Assembly: GCA_037975125.1 (NCBI GenBank)
Contig: CM075857.1
Coordinates: forward strand, 88,392,199-88,456,198
DNA: 64,000 bases
Reading direction: 5' to 3'
Origin: Latrodectus hesperus
Lineage: Eukaryota > Arthropoda > Arachnida > Araneae > Theridiidae
Part shown: positions 40,331-54,759 of the stretch, one piece after another
Numbering within the stretch: the first letter of the stretch is position 1
Layout of the letters: every line of letters begins with the position of its first letter
Notes under the pieces: model-generated
The model's input: only the letters and a program-made list of their open reading frames with translations
Told to the model about the DNA's origin: nothing
The model's database searches: none
Made by a program: the position numbers and the translations under genes

Positions 40331-41960
40331 GAAATTATTTCAAGCAGTAAATGCGCTTAGAAGTATTTATTTTGGTATGTTTCAGCATTGATTTCTCTTT
40401 TACTACCCTTTAAATAGATTCACAAATGGAATTATTATATTATTGGCTTCACCTTTTTATATTCATATTGCTTATGAAATAGGATTATTATTAAATACAT
40501 GTTTTATTTTTGTTCCTAATTAAATGAATCTCATTTTTATTAAGCAAAATGTAATTAAATTTAGTCTTGAAAATTAAAATACAGTATCATTCAATACTGA
40601 AAATAAATAAATAAAGATATGAATTTATTTTAAGAAGAGTTTCGTAATAGGAAATGAAACAAATATTAACAAACATTTTATGTATAAATTGACCTGAAAA
40701 ACACCAATTGTTTTTCAAATTTATTAATAGTTTCAGTTTTATATTGAATTTTATAAATTGACTTCTATAAAAAATGATAATATTATTTTAAACTTCAATA
40801 AATTGACTTAAAAAGTAAGTAATAAAATGTGGTATTATATACAAAATGAAAAAACATTTATTCAAATTAAAAAATAGGAGGACAGGATTAAACAGTATGT
40901 TGTAAAACAATTTTATTGGTATTCTGATTTAATAACAAAGAAAACATCAATAATTATATTTAAAAAAACTTGTCCAGACTTCTTATGAGCATATTTTCTA
41001 TAAGACAGTATTTTTTAATTGTATAAAAAATCCGATATGAATAAATTTTAGTGTAATATAAGTAATTTAATTATTTAAATAATATGCAGTTTCTTTTACA
41101 TTGCAAAGCATATCAAAACTAAATAATCAGTGGAAACTTTCCGAGTTTAAAAATAGTAATAATTTTATAAATAATGAAAAATATACAGTAACTGTTTTCA
41201 ACAAACAACAATTAAAGCAACAGTTTTAAAATATTTTACTTTGATTGAAAAAATATCTGGCAAATTACTGCCTAGTAAATTATTCTATACACTTAAGTGG
41301 ATATTTTTATTAATATTTTTTGCTTAGCTTGATATTATTTTTTAATTAATACATCGGTAGTTGTTTTATTAAAATTTATTTAAACCATAAACATACAAGA
41401 AACATAAGAGAATTTATGTATATTTTGCAATGATTAATTTTGATAAAAGTTGTTTTGAAAAATATATATTAAATAAAAAAAAATATTTAACCATAATGCA
41501 TTGAATGAGGATGAGATTTTATTATATATTCAGATTTCTGTGTTTGTAGCTTATTGTTTAATTCAGTAAGAAAAAAGTGCATAAATTTAGTGTAACAATG
41601 ACACACATCAAATTATCGAATTTTAGAATAAATATTTCCTGAGAAAATTATTCTGAACTTTAGTGTCTGCATGTACATAATATTATATTATGAGTTTTCA
41701 TGCTATTATATATATATACGGAGAAACATAATACTGTATTACTTTTCTTTTTTGTATGTTTGTACTACTGATTTATTAAATGTTATTATAATATTTCTGT
41801 GCAAACTTACATTAATTGTTTTTGAAATACATATTACAATGTTAATTTTATAAGTTAAATTCACATTATTTATACAGCAGGTATGTTTATTACGTTTTTA
41901 TTTAAATATATGAAATAAATTTGCCATATACTTTATAATATGTATAAAGTGCTTGTTAAT
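40331..41960. other. AT-rich DNA, no gene seen
   Basis: Low-complexity sequence only. Confidence 0.6.
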
Positions 41961-41963
41961 TTA

Positions 41964-43966
<2,003 letters not shown>

Positions 43967-43979
43967 AATTATGATAGTT
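43967..43979 (+). repeat. Target-site duplication (SINE), left copy
   Basis: AATTATGATAGTT, which differs by one base from AATAATGATAGTT at 44291-44303. Confidence 0.88.
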
Positions 43980-44290
43980 GTTGTTGTTACTATTGACACT
44001 TGGACAAGCCAAGCTCGCTATGCTTTGGCTATGCGAATTTAAGTCGATTGGGAACGTCTTTCGTTTTTAATCAGAGCACCATGAAGGTGAAAGTACGACT
44101 TTGCTTTACACACATGCCATAGGGACCCGTTTATAGGTTAGGCAACGATTCACACCTCATTCATACAAGGAAAGGACAAAGACAGGATAGATAGAGAGTG
44201 AAAGTACATCCATGCTCGAACCGGGATTCGAACCCAGAACCTCCTTATCCACAGCCAGGCACGCTGACCACTAGACAAGTTGGGCGGCTG
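43980..44290 (-). repeat. tRNA-derived SINE, minus strand, with target-site duplication
   Basis: A 311-bp insertion between near-identical 13-bp duplications. On the minus strand the head has an A-box-like TCTAGTGGTCAGCGTGCC and a B-box in GGGTTCGAATCCCGGTTCG (reverse complement at 44219-44237). The body is followed by a 3' tail that ends GCTTGGCTTGTCCAAGTGTC and then a short (AAC)n run. The final 70 bp or so match the end of the SINE at 49347-49719, but the central bodies do not. It encodes no protein, and mobilisation would depend on a LINE recognising the shared tail. Confidence 0.9.
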
Positions 44291-44303
44291 AATAATGATA
44301 GTT
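44291..44303 (+). repeat. Target-site duplication (SINE), right copy
   Basis: AATAATGATAGTT, paired with 43967-43979. Confidence 0.88.
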
Positions 44304-46930
44304 ATATTCCTTTATACTGTTATTATTCTCAGTGTTTTCTCGTATGAAGAATTAATTACGCAATTTAGCTACTTGCTATTACTTTTCTTCATATTTTTCC
44401 GAAAAAATTTAATTTTTAATTAATTAAAAGGAATTGTTTGAAATTATATTACGTTTTTTTATATAAATGTAAGCTATTTTAAGTAACTAATGGAAAACTG
44501 TTTTACTAGGATCTTCTGCTTTACTTTTTTCCTTTGTTATCTTGCCCTAGAGATCTAAAAATTAAAATAACATTCTACATTGCACAAATATACCAATATA
44601 AAGTTTCTCTAAAGTTTCAAGGAAATGAAAAAATTTAAAAGAAAGATAAGCAAAGAAGAAATCAATTGAGAACCATAAAAAATCGTTTCCTGTCAAATAA
44701 AATCAGTCATAAATTAGTGGTGCAGTGAGTGGTTCTTCACAATTGTGTACATAAGGAATTGTATTTAGAATTGAAACACAAAAGGCTTTGATTTAGCCTT
44801 AATGCTGAAAAATTATATGTTTTTTATTTAAAAAAAACCAAAAATATATGAATTACTATAAGCTAGAAATCATCAAGTAAATTTTATATCTGTATAACTT
44901 TCCAATTATATTCTGATGCTAATAATAATAATAACTAATAAACTGCGACATTAGTTAAATAGTCAATTTTTCAATAGAACAGATCTTTGTCTTTTATATG
45001 GAATTTCAAACACCTCATTTGAATGACAATTTTGCTCAAAAAGTCATTTATAGAATTTTTATAATTATTTATAATTCATAAATCCATGTTAAAAATTTTT
45101 ATTTTTATTCAAAATGGTTTTAAGTTTTATAAAGAAATATTTCTGTTTCAATTTTAAAAATTTCCTTTTGCAGAAAAATTTAAATATACTATATCATAGC
45201 CTTATTAAATTTCTTTAAAAATTAAAAATAGCTTGAATTGTGTGATTTTTTTATCTCTCTCATATTTGTTTTTAATATTTTAAGCGTTGTGTCTTTAAGT
45301 AATTAGGAATTAACTCCTGTATACACAAATCATGAATTAAGGGAAATTTTTAATAACTGAAAAGCTTATAAAATTATTGCCTACACAATTTTATTTTCAT
45401 TTTAAAAGAAGCTTAAAATTTATGTCACTTTTCTTGGTGAGTATGTAGCTCAAATTTATAAATATCCTTGTGTAATATCAAAAATGTGCTTCCTTTTAGA
45501 ATATACAAACATTCTTGTTAACAAAACTCACTGTTATTAATACAAAGACATATTATGAAAGTTAGGTTATTGTACACATGACTTAACCATAGTTGAAAAA
45601 AAACATTGAAGACAAAGATTTTGAAATATTTATACCTTTATTCCAATGCCAAAGTTAATTAATCAACAAGGATTCAGAGGGTTTTGCAAACTGTTTCTTT
45701 AAAAGTAAAAATTTCAAGCAAAAATTAATATTAATCAATGCCGCAGCTTAAATATAACTAAAGAATTATCTCCTCTAAATTTGAATCTCCTCTAAAGAAA
45801 TATCTCCTGAAAATTTATTATAGAAATAAATAAACTAATTTTTGTGTGTAATGCAAAATAACTGTCTTTCGATATCGTCTTTTAATGAAGTATTGCTGTT
45901 CACAAATTTATAATTTTCTAGACCTGTGGAAAAAAATAATATAACCTGAAAAATTAAAAAATATTTGAGTGTTAATTTTAATATTTTAATTTTAATTTTT
46001 AGACGAAACAATTTTATAAGAATATGAATACTTATGGCACTAGAGAAATGTGATTTAAATTTCTCAGTGTTCAGAATTAAAAAAAGTAAATATTGAAAAA
46101 ATAACTGCATGTGGGAAAAAAACAATTCTATCATATTAAATTCAAGTTTTCATTTTAAGTTTAAAACAAAGGCAAGAACACATCTAATAAGTAAAATCTA
46201 TTTAACAACAATTGCGTTTATATTTTTTTCGTTTAAAACTTAAAGATTTCAATTGTGCTTATTTTAGATTTTACTCAAAGATAAACTTATTAAAAATTAT
46301 ATGAAATAATTAAATGTAAATTTCCATTTTAGGTTTAATTTTTTAAAAGTGTTTTATGTGATTTAAGTTTAAATTTCTAAAAGAGTATCAAAAAAGAATA
46401 TATGTTTTTAAAAATACTTATGCATATTTTATAAATATACTCTTATAATATTTATATATTAACGAGCTGCATGAACTCTAATATCTTGAATAATATAGTT
46501 CTGGTTTATTATTCATAAAATATACATAAAAATATGTATATAAATTTAATACATAAAAATATGTTTATTCGTTTTTATTTAAAAATGAAATTAATTTTCA
46601 CGTACAAAATGTATTGGATATATTTCGAAAACTTGCAATATTTTTTTAAAAAGAAAACCTCTGTATACGATTTAAGTAATGTACTTCCTAAAGTGCATCA
46701 CAATATCAAATGCTACGTCTTCTTATTTTATTATTTTATTCTCATTAAGTAAAAATCAAAATTATATTAATGAGAAACAAAGTATTTAATGCGTATAGCA
46801 ATATTTTTCAATTAATAGAAATATTATTTAAAATTAGTGATAATGCAGATTTTTTTAAAAATTCTATTGAATAAATTGCCTTCATTTTTAATATTTTATT
46901 TTTTACTTTGAAAATAAACTAATCTAGCAC
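44304..46930. other. AT-rich DNA, no gene seen
   Basis: Open frames of 72-99 codons at 45835-46134 (minus) and 46534-46752 (plus) are AT-composition frames rich in F, I, K and L, with no recognised domain. Confidence 0.5.
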
Positions 46931-46935
46931 AATAC

Positions 46936-47765
<830 letters not shown>

Positions 47766-47769
47766 AAGT

Positions 47770-48020
47770 TACGCTGAGGTGAACATGCTTAAAAATGTTC
47801 ATTTTACTGCGTCATTAGCTTTTCCTTAATTATCGGATTAACAATCATTATGGTGCTTTCGTGAAAGCGTGAAAATATCGCCAGGCTTTCTAATTGCGAT
47901 CGAACTTTCATTACGGTCACCAGAGGGCAGCTTTTGGCAACTCCATGCGTTAGTTATTGCAATTCAAATCACTTTGGAAGATAAAACTTTCATTTTGGAG
48001 ATTGGATGTCTAGGTTGAAG
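47770..48020. promoter_or_regulatory. Candidate regulatory island containing a CTCF-like site
   Basis: About 250 bp of ordinary complexity. It includes TTAATTATCGGATTAAC (homeodomain- and GATA-like), TTTCGTGAAAGCGTGAAA, TCTAATTGCGATCG, and TCACCAGAGGGCAG at 47917-47930, which matches CCASYAGRKGGCRS at 13 of 14 positions (first base differs). There is no coding frame and no TE similarity. This is one of the better candidates for a conserved insulator or enhancer, by inference from motifs. Confidence 0.4.
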
Positions 48021-48029
48021 GATAACGAC

Positions 48030-48435
48030 TCAATATATAGATAGAAAATATTTTCCCCATAATTTTTTATAATAAATACATAGAATGATGCTATTCTGTA
48101 GGTTTTATTCAACTTCTTTATTCCTCTTTTGGTCTCCTAGTAGCGCGTAAATCTTACCAAATTCTTATATACACAGAAACATATATATAAATGTAATATC
48201 TATAAATATATGCTTGTTTAACAATAATATGCTATGTTAAACTATAATTGTAAGCAGATTCTCAAGTTTTTTCTCACTGATGTTGTTAAATTTATTTTTA
48301 AGGTCTCTATTTCTTATTCAATTCATATAGAATTTTTCTCTCGATGGAAATGGGATTTTAACAATAGATTAAAAGAAAATATAAAAAAATTAAAAATATA
48401 TAAATGCGTATTAATAACTTAAAAATTACATAAAA
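48030..48435. other. AT-rich DNA, no gene seen
   Basis: A 62-codon frame at 48234-48422 has no recognised similarity. Confidence 0.5.
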
Positions 48436-48439
48436 GAGC

Positions 48440-49325
48440 TTTCAAAACTTTTCATTATTACTTTTGTAGATAAAGCGTCGAAACATTTTGCATTTATCTG
48501 TAAAAATGTTTACTACCAACTATTAAATTTAAAAAATTTCTAATTCGCCAACCTATAAAATTATTAATTCAAACAAAAGTACAATATATTTTAAAAATCT
48601 TCCATTTTTAATCAAAAGCTTAAAATTCAAAATATAAATTTTAATATTATTTACATTACTAATTATCCCAAATTTTATAAAAAAAAATACTCAGTTATAT
48701 TACATGATGCAACACATATCATAGCGACATGCAGATAAATAATTTGGAAATATATTTTCTTATTATTTAAAAAACATTTTAATAAAATATTACTGATTCT
48801 CGAGAACACATGGATAATAAAGAATCACAAAAGATTTTTTGTGAATTTGCTTCTTCTCATAAAATTAAGGATATTTCATCGTACGTCTTCAAGGATTTAT
48901 TCACCAGCATTCCATTTGATAACATGATGATGTCATTATGTTTAATTTATATGATTTTGGTTCAACATTAAATATTGATTTAAATCTTTGTAATAATCTC
49001 TGTACATTTTTCTTATACAATAATTACATTTCTCATGGAGAAAAACTTTATTTACAAATTAATGTTATCACTTAAGGTTCAAAATTCTCAAGTCTTTTAG
49101 CAAATTTATTTTTACAATATTATGGGGAAAAAATTTGTTGTTCAGATGCCTTTTGCCTATAGATATATTAATGACTTCATAATTTTTAACTTTTTAGAAT
49201 TTGATAAAATTTACAAAAATATCTATCTTGAAGAATTATAATTAATTAAAACAAATAAAGTTGATTTAAAAACAGAATTTTTAGATATTTTCATTAGAAT
49301 TTAAGAAAAATATTGTTATACTGAC
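48440..49325 (+). pseudogene. Penelope-like element reverse transcriptase relic
   Basis: The plus strand reads FVDKASKHFAFICKNVYYQ near 48465-48530, like the ADKN.G.V...YY start of Penelope-type RT. After a deletion it reads ISSYVFKDLFTSIP (from 48873), the equivalent of (S)FDFS.LYT.IP, in which the catalytic Asp position reads Val. The next frame gives NYISHGEKLYLQI, a TAA at 49073-49075, then GSKFSSLLANLFLQYYGEKI, the Q..G...GS..SP.LAN...E motif. A shifted frame reads YRYINDFIIF, where the usual Y-V-D-D is Y-I-N-D (49164-49175). EFLDIFI, the PFLD motif, follows at about 49276. Two catalytic Asp losses, stops and shifts show it is dead. I see no GIY-YIG domain. Confidence 0.82.
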
Positions 49326-49336
49326 ATTAATTATAG

Positions 49337-49346
49337 TAATGATTTT
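49337..49346 (+). repeat. Target-site duplication (SINE), left copy
   Basis: TAATGATTTT, identical to 49720-49729. Confidence 0.8.
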
Positions 49347-49719
49347 GGACCATGGTTGCCAAGTGGTTAGGGCATAGGCCCTCCGTTCTGAAGGGTGGTG
49401 TTCAATTACCAATGACCCATAAACCCACCGAGTACATGCGGTATACGTGCTCGATAAATCCGTAGAATTGTAATTCCTATTGTTGGTCATTGAGCAGTTA
49501 CTATGGGTGTAATGTGATTTGGAGAAAATTTTCTTCCCCTTTCAGATCAATGTCACAATTGAGGGAATGGATCCTCTGGTGATGCTATCTATCAGAGAAG
49601 TAGAAAAAAGTCTTACTTTAGCTTCCTGTTGTTCTGGTAAAACGCACCCAACTGACTTAAATTCCCACATTTAACAGCATAGCAAGCTTGGTTTATCAAA
49701 GTGTCATAAGTAACAACAC
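49347..49719 (+). repeat. tRNA-derived SINE with target-site duplication
   Basis: A 373-bp insertion between identical 10-bp duplications. The head contains A-box TTGCCAAGTGGTTAGGGC and a mutated B-box (GGTGTTCAATTACC, near 49396-49409). The 3' end (AACTGACTTAAATTCCC ... AGCATAGCAAGCTTGG ... AGTGTCATAAGTAACAACAC) matches the 3' end of the minus-strand SINE at 43980-44290, including the (AAC)n tail. The bodies do not match. The mutated B-box implies age or weak promoter strength. The minus-strand open frame over its head is incidental. Confidence 0.87.
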
Positions 49720-49729
49720 TAATGATTTT
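49720..49729 (+). repeat. Target-site duplication (SINE), right copy
   Basis: TAATGATTTT, paired with 49337-49346. Confidence 0.8.
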
Positions 49730-50480
49730 AATTTTAAGGTAAATAAACTATTTTTTCCAGCTTCAATATTTTTATTTAAATTAATAAAAATGTTAGTTTT
49801 AATCAATTAAATATAATTTATGTTATTATTACTTGTAATAATTTAATAACATCAATAAACAAATAAAAAGGTTAAAAAACATTTTAATTCATAATAATAT
49901 TCCCATTAATTGTATTAAACACTATTTAGGGCAGTAGAGTATTGCTTATAAGAATGAAGTAAGGCGTAGAATTACAATAATGGTTACACTTAGTCATTCA
50001 ATTTATACATTTGGTTTATTCTTTGTGTATTTATCTGCAAGTTTGGAATTTGATATTTTTGGGAACTATCAATTTCATATTTAATTTTGGCAACTTGATA
50101 TTTTAACTTGGCAATCATAAATTTATTCATTATATTTATTCTCGTGTTATTATTTTCAATTAAAAAAATATGGTATTGTTTCGGGGTACAACGGCTTCAT
50201 TCAGACTTTATTCTGGAATACCCCCTGACGAAGCTGGCCATGTTGGGGCTTCATTTCAATGATTTATTTTTTTTTATTTGTTTTAATTTTCATTTTGTCT
50301 ATTTAAATAATTTAAATTTTGAATTTTTAATTTCACATTTTAATTTTTCTTGCTTATTGGTCACGCACTCTATTTTCACATTTTTATTTTCTCTTTATTT
50401 TCGGTTTTGTCATTTTTTATATATTCATATTCTTTATTTTATCTCCATAAAAGTTGAAAGTTAGTAGCTTAAAAATTTCA
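49730..50480. other. AT-rich then T-rich strand-biased DNA
   Basis: From about 49980 to 50460 the plus strand is strongly T-rich with recurring TTTAATTTT, TTTTGGC and TTTCATTT patterns. At 50180-50255 it is broken by an island (GGGGTACAACGGC ... TACCCCCTGACG ... CTGGCCATGTTGGGGC). A 118-codon frame at 50108-50464 is F/I/L-rich through base composition, and I do not call it a gene. Confidence 0.5.
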
Positions 50481-53365
50481 TAAATTAAAAAAAAATATTG
50501 CCAATTATGCACTTATTATTGCACACATTTTAAATATACACGTAAAAAAATTTAGTAGAGTTTTTTAAAAGGCATTAAAATTATCGAACTTTATTTTATA
50601 TCCTCACTAAATTATCGTATTACACACTGTATCGAATGTAAATTACTCCGAAGAAATGGAGAAAATTGATTCTTATTCGGGGTTTAATAGTAATTACTTT
50701 CAGATATTAAAGAAAATACATGATAAAAAGAACACAGAAAGCATTTAATGATAAGTATGTTATTTTTCCAATATTCAGAGATAAAAATAGTTAGATCAGA
50801 GTAAACAGTGTATTTTTCTATTAGAAATAAATAAAAAAGTTTATCAACCATATTTTCATTTGTTTCTTTATTATAATTGGGAACCAATATTTCAAAAATT
50901 AAAAAAATCTTGAAGCGAAGTGAGTCTAATTAAGATTATTTGTTCCATTAGTTTTGTATGATGTAAGATAATTTTCTATTTATGCAATAGTTAATTTTAG
51001 CTTGCTATTAATACGTTAAACTTAATATTTACGTTATTGCAGTTTATAAGAAAAGAGGAAATTGAAATAATTTTTCTTTTTACACACTCTTTCTTATTAT
51101 TACTATAAGCGTTTATGTATAAAGTAGTATTTCTCTTTCATTTTTCATTAAGCGTATCAATACAATTGCAGTTAAAACTTTTTAAACTTTTGTTGTGTTC
51201 CTGATTAATGCAATAAAAAAACAGTCTATTTTAATTTAACGTAATATTTCGAGATAGAAACTATTAAATGTAGATCTGTGTGTGTTTTTACAATAAATCA
51301 TTTTTCTTGTTACACAAATGTCTTAACCAGAAAATCGTTTAATGCATATAAGTTCTTTTAGAATATCAAAAGATATATCCAAGAATTGAGGAATAATCAT
51401 AGATGTAGCTGCTTCTTTACACAAAAATGTAAGAATTGTGCCAGAAGATTCCTGCTATGATCTATTGTAAGTCCCCGTAATCCATGGAAGACTTTGACTA
51501 TCATCATAGAAAGTACGTGGGAAGACGTAAAGATATGTAATTAAGGTTATTTATTTTGCTATTTTCATTATTTTTTTCTCTCATATTCTTTCCATGAAGG
51601 GTAAATGCAGTTTTCAATGTATCTTCTTTCATTCCTATTCTTTTGGTGATAGATGATAGAGCTTTAGAAGTTGTCTATCGTACAGGGAGCACATCGTTAA
51701 TGTCAACTCCAAGCATTTCGTTCGGGGTCAATACTACCAAAAAGTAAAGGAATAGATTTTTCTCCACTTTAATGATGGATTCTTGGTGGGGAAGCATTCG
51801 TGTGGAGAAAAGATGCTGGCGCTCGCATGGTAATATTAAATTGTAATTAATTCGAAGCAATGTCCCATATGGAGTTGCAGCGTGATATTATTGAATCAAT
51901 ATTTGTAATTTTTAACCAAAAAAAGCTGTACTTAACATCTTAACATTTTTTCATACTGATAATACCACGATAATTTTCAGCCATTTTTTAGAACTTACTT
52001 AGGATTTTATAATGTAAAGATGAGATAAAAAAATTTGCATCAGAAAATTTATATCTTTTATTGTTACAAACCATACATTTAGACTATACAATTACAATTA
52101 CTATATTTTTACTCATAAAATTTTATTATTTTAGTGAATGATTGTCGTATAGTTTTATTACCGGAAAATTGTTGTAAGCTCAAAAGTATTAAAATGTAAC
52201 TCACTAGTTAACAACAATAATACAGTTTAGAGTGTGACATATTTATTTTAAATGACCTTCCCCCCAAAACTTGTTCAAACAGTTAGAGTGATGTTTATAA
52301 TGACCTGATCTACGCTAGAGAAAAAGAGATACTTTCAACAATGTCAAAATAAAATAACTGTATTCATAGAAAGACAACTATTCTCCTTATTTACAATTTC
52401 TTTGATATTGAGCTCAAAACTTTTGAGTGAAAAGTTGATTCCTAAACAAATATAAGTATTAATGTATTAAGATTTAACACAAAAAATGAATTTGAAATTA
52501 AAATTTGGTAGTATTTCTATATTTAAAATATTTATTGTTTTTCTTATTTATTTTCCATTATATATTTTCCCTCAAAAAATATAAGAATCATTTTTATCAC
52601 AGATTTGCATAGAAACAATTATAAAATTGCTTAAAAGTTACTTAAAATAAAAAAATAATACGTAACTAGGAAATACTTTCCGTTTTTACAAAATTTCAGT
52701 TAAAGATAAATATTATATATTTAATTTCTTCAAATGCACTGGAATCATTCTGTCAAACAATAACATTAATTTCCTTGCCGTGTATGTTGATTGGTAAAAT
52801 TTTGAATGTATTGATCAATACATCAATTCAATCATATATCAATGCATTCAACTTTTTCCAATTATCATATATGGTAAGAAAATTTTGTAATTCTGTTGAT
52901 GGAATGATTCACCAAAAATATACAGTTAAGCATGCGTACTATTTATAGTCTATAGATAATATTGAATCCTTTTTGCAATTAAATTTTATAATCTAAGTTG
53001 AAAATCTTATACTATTATAAAATATATAATTTTCCCTTTTTATTAACATAATACACGCAATTAGCTTGATAAATTATTTCCTCTTAGTCATTTAAAAAAA
53101 AATGATATTTCATAAGGTATTTGAGTTGGTTTTAGTTAATTATATATGGTACATTTCTTTCCCTATGTTGATTATCCATTATTATGTCCTCGAAGACGTC
53201 TCCTTTTCTAAATTGATTTTAGTCTATTCTAGGCTAATGATACTTATAAAATTCACTTTAAAATTCTTAAACCTTTTGACACATTATTGTGCTCTCCCTA
53301 TATTGAAAATACTTTATTTTGTGAAGCCCTATACTAGATCATCACTTTTTAGGCTAAACTAGTGG
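50481..53365. other. AT-rich DNA, no gene supported
   Basis: A more complex patch lies at 51420-51880, with no recognised frame. The remainder is low-complexity. Confidence 0.5.
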
Positions 53366-53369
53366 CTCA

Positions 53370-53560
53370 TTAGAAACCATTTCCGGAACCCTCGTCTCGT
53401 CATTAGTTTCCGGAAGTGGCTGGACAGTTTCCGTCCTTTGCTAATTGGTTGCCCAAGCTCAATGCGGAAGTAATTCTTCCATGTTGGTAACAGTTCTTTC
53501 CGCTTTCATCGTTTCTACTCTATTACAAGGTGATGATTGCAAGAGAATAAAGGTTGACTG
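53370..53560. promoter_or_regulatory. Cluster of Ets-type GGAA motifs with a CCAAT box
   Basis: TTTCCGGAA occurs at about 53380-53388 and again, as GTTTCCGGAAGTGG, at about 53407-53420. GTTTCCG follows near 53429, ATGCGGAAGTAATTC near 53462, and TTTCCGC near 53497. The two CCGGAA and the GCGGAAGT are good Ets cores. CTAATTGGTTGCC near 53440 contains an inverted CCAAT box. This density within 130 bp is typical of promoters bound by Ets factors. No gene start is identified next to it. Promoter or enhancer function is inferred. Confidence 0.42.
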
Positions 53561-54540
53561 GATTTGAACTATTTTTGTTGAACTGTCAAGCCGTTTAATT
53601 TATTTTTTTTATAAAGTGATGATTTACATTTCGAAAAGAGCAAGAAAGCGAACATCTGCTAACAGGAAAATATTGTATAAAATTATAAAAATATATTTCA
53701 ATGCTCACTGCATTTTTGAAATGCAAACAGTTTTTTTTTTTTTTTTTTTCCAAAAATTTTATCTTCCTACCATTTTAAAACTAATGTCTTTTAGAGCTTC
53801 TGAGACTTTTGAAGAGATTTCCTAATCCAAGAGTACATTTAAATACGAGAAAATTTCGCATTTTAGATCAAGAATCATTTTTAACCTTAGTATAGTAATT
53901 GTAAATAATTTACAAAAGACAATTGGTTATGTGACTAAGTGAGAATCATAATAAAGATTCGTAAAAATAAAACACATGCGACAGCTACGAAGCAATTCAG
54001 AATGGTGACAAAATTAATATTCTGAAGCACACTTACCTAATAAAATAAAATAAAAATTTATATTTTAAAATAATATTAAGGTGAATTTCTTCTCAAATTT
54101 AAGATATTTTCACAGGCAAATAGTAAACAAAGATTTGCTAAGATAAACGTTATTTTTCATACATATTTTAATTATACCACAAAAAGTAGGCTTAACATTT
54201 AGTAATAAATTTAACCAATAATCATTCTTCATTGTATCAGTTTTAGGTATTTTATAAAGATTGCGAATATTTAAAAATTAAATAACTAACTTTTATAATA
54301 TATTTATAATATTTTTATAATATATTTATGATTTTTAAAAAATGAAACTATTGAAATCGTATTATTGAGATATTAAAATCTGGCACTTATGTTTAAATTT
54401 ATCTTAAATTTTGGGTATAAAAATAATATAAAAATGTTTTGTGATAAAAATAACCTTAGAATTAGTTAAGGCTAAAAAAACAACAGGACACAATTGAAAT
54501 GATAGAATAGTTCTATATTTATTTTTATAAATCTCCTGGA
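53561..54540. other. AT-rich DNA with a 19-base T run
   Basis: A poly-T run lies at 53731-53749 and could be the reverse of a poly-A tail, but no retrocopy is recognisable next to it. The rest is low-complexity. Confidence 0.5.
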
Positions 54541-54542
54541 TA

Positions 54543-54758
54543 TTAGGATTTCCATCTTTCATCACTGCTAATGTCACTGCTTATATAGTAAGTGTGCCAT
54601 CGCTGTCGCAAAAGTTGGTTTGTCTTCATAATATAGAAGCTGAGAGACCAAGTAGAAGATTCCCAGACTTTTTTGATTGTCAACCCCATTCTTTTTATCC
54701 ATTCATAAGATTTCATTCTGGAAATAAATTGCGCTGCATACTTTGACAAAAGCATTTG
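54543..54758 (-). other. Exon-like open segment (unrecognised), minus strand
   Basis: The minus strand is open for 71 codons with a non-AT-typical composition (MLLSKYAAQFISRMKSYE ... KKVWESSTWSLSFY ... RQRWHTYYISSD). It is preceded by an acceptor-like TTACATTAACAG (AG at 54759-54760) and ends in TAA at 54543-54545. An AATAAA sits about 20 bases downstream. I recognise no domain. It could be a terminal exon, part of an unknown element, or chance; the weak polypyrimidine tract argues for caution. Confidence 0.25.
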
Positions 54759-54759
54759 C

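Noticed and set aside
44215..44290. A tRNA gene on the minus strand
   Set aside because: Same reasoning: a tRNA-derived SINE head continuous with a SINE body and 3' tail.
49281..49490. A 69-codon minus-strand open frame
   Set aside because: It spans the junction between the Penelope-like relic and a SINE insertion, so it is a chance frame.
50108..50464. A 118-codon membrane-like protein
   Set aside because: The F/I/L content comes from T-rich strand bias. There is no signal for a start, no splice context and no recognised family.
53731..53749. Poly-T run as the reversed tail of a processed pseudogene
   Set aside because: No coding or UTR-like sequence, and no flanking duplication, could be recognised on the side where the retrocopy should lie.
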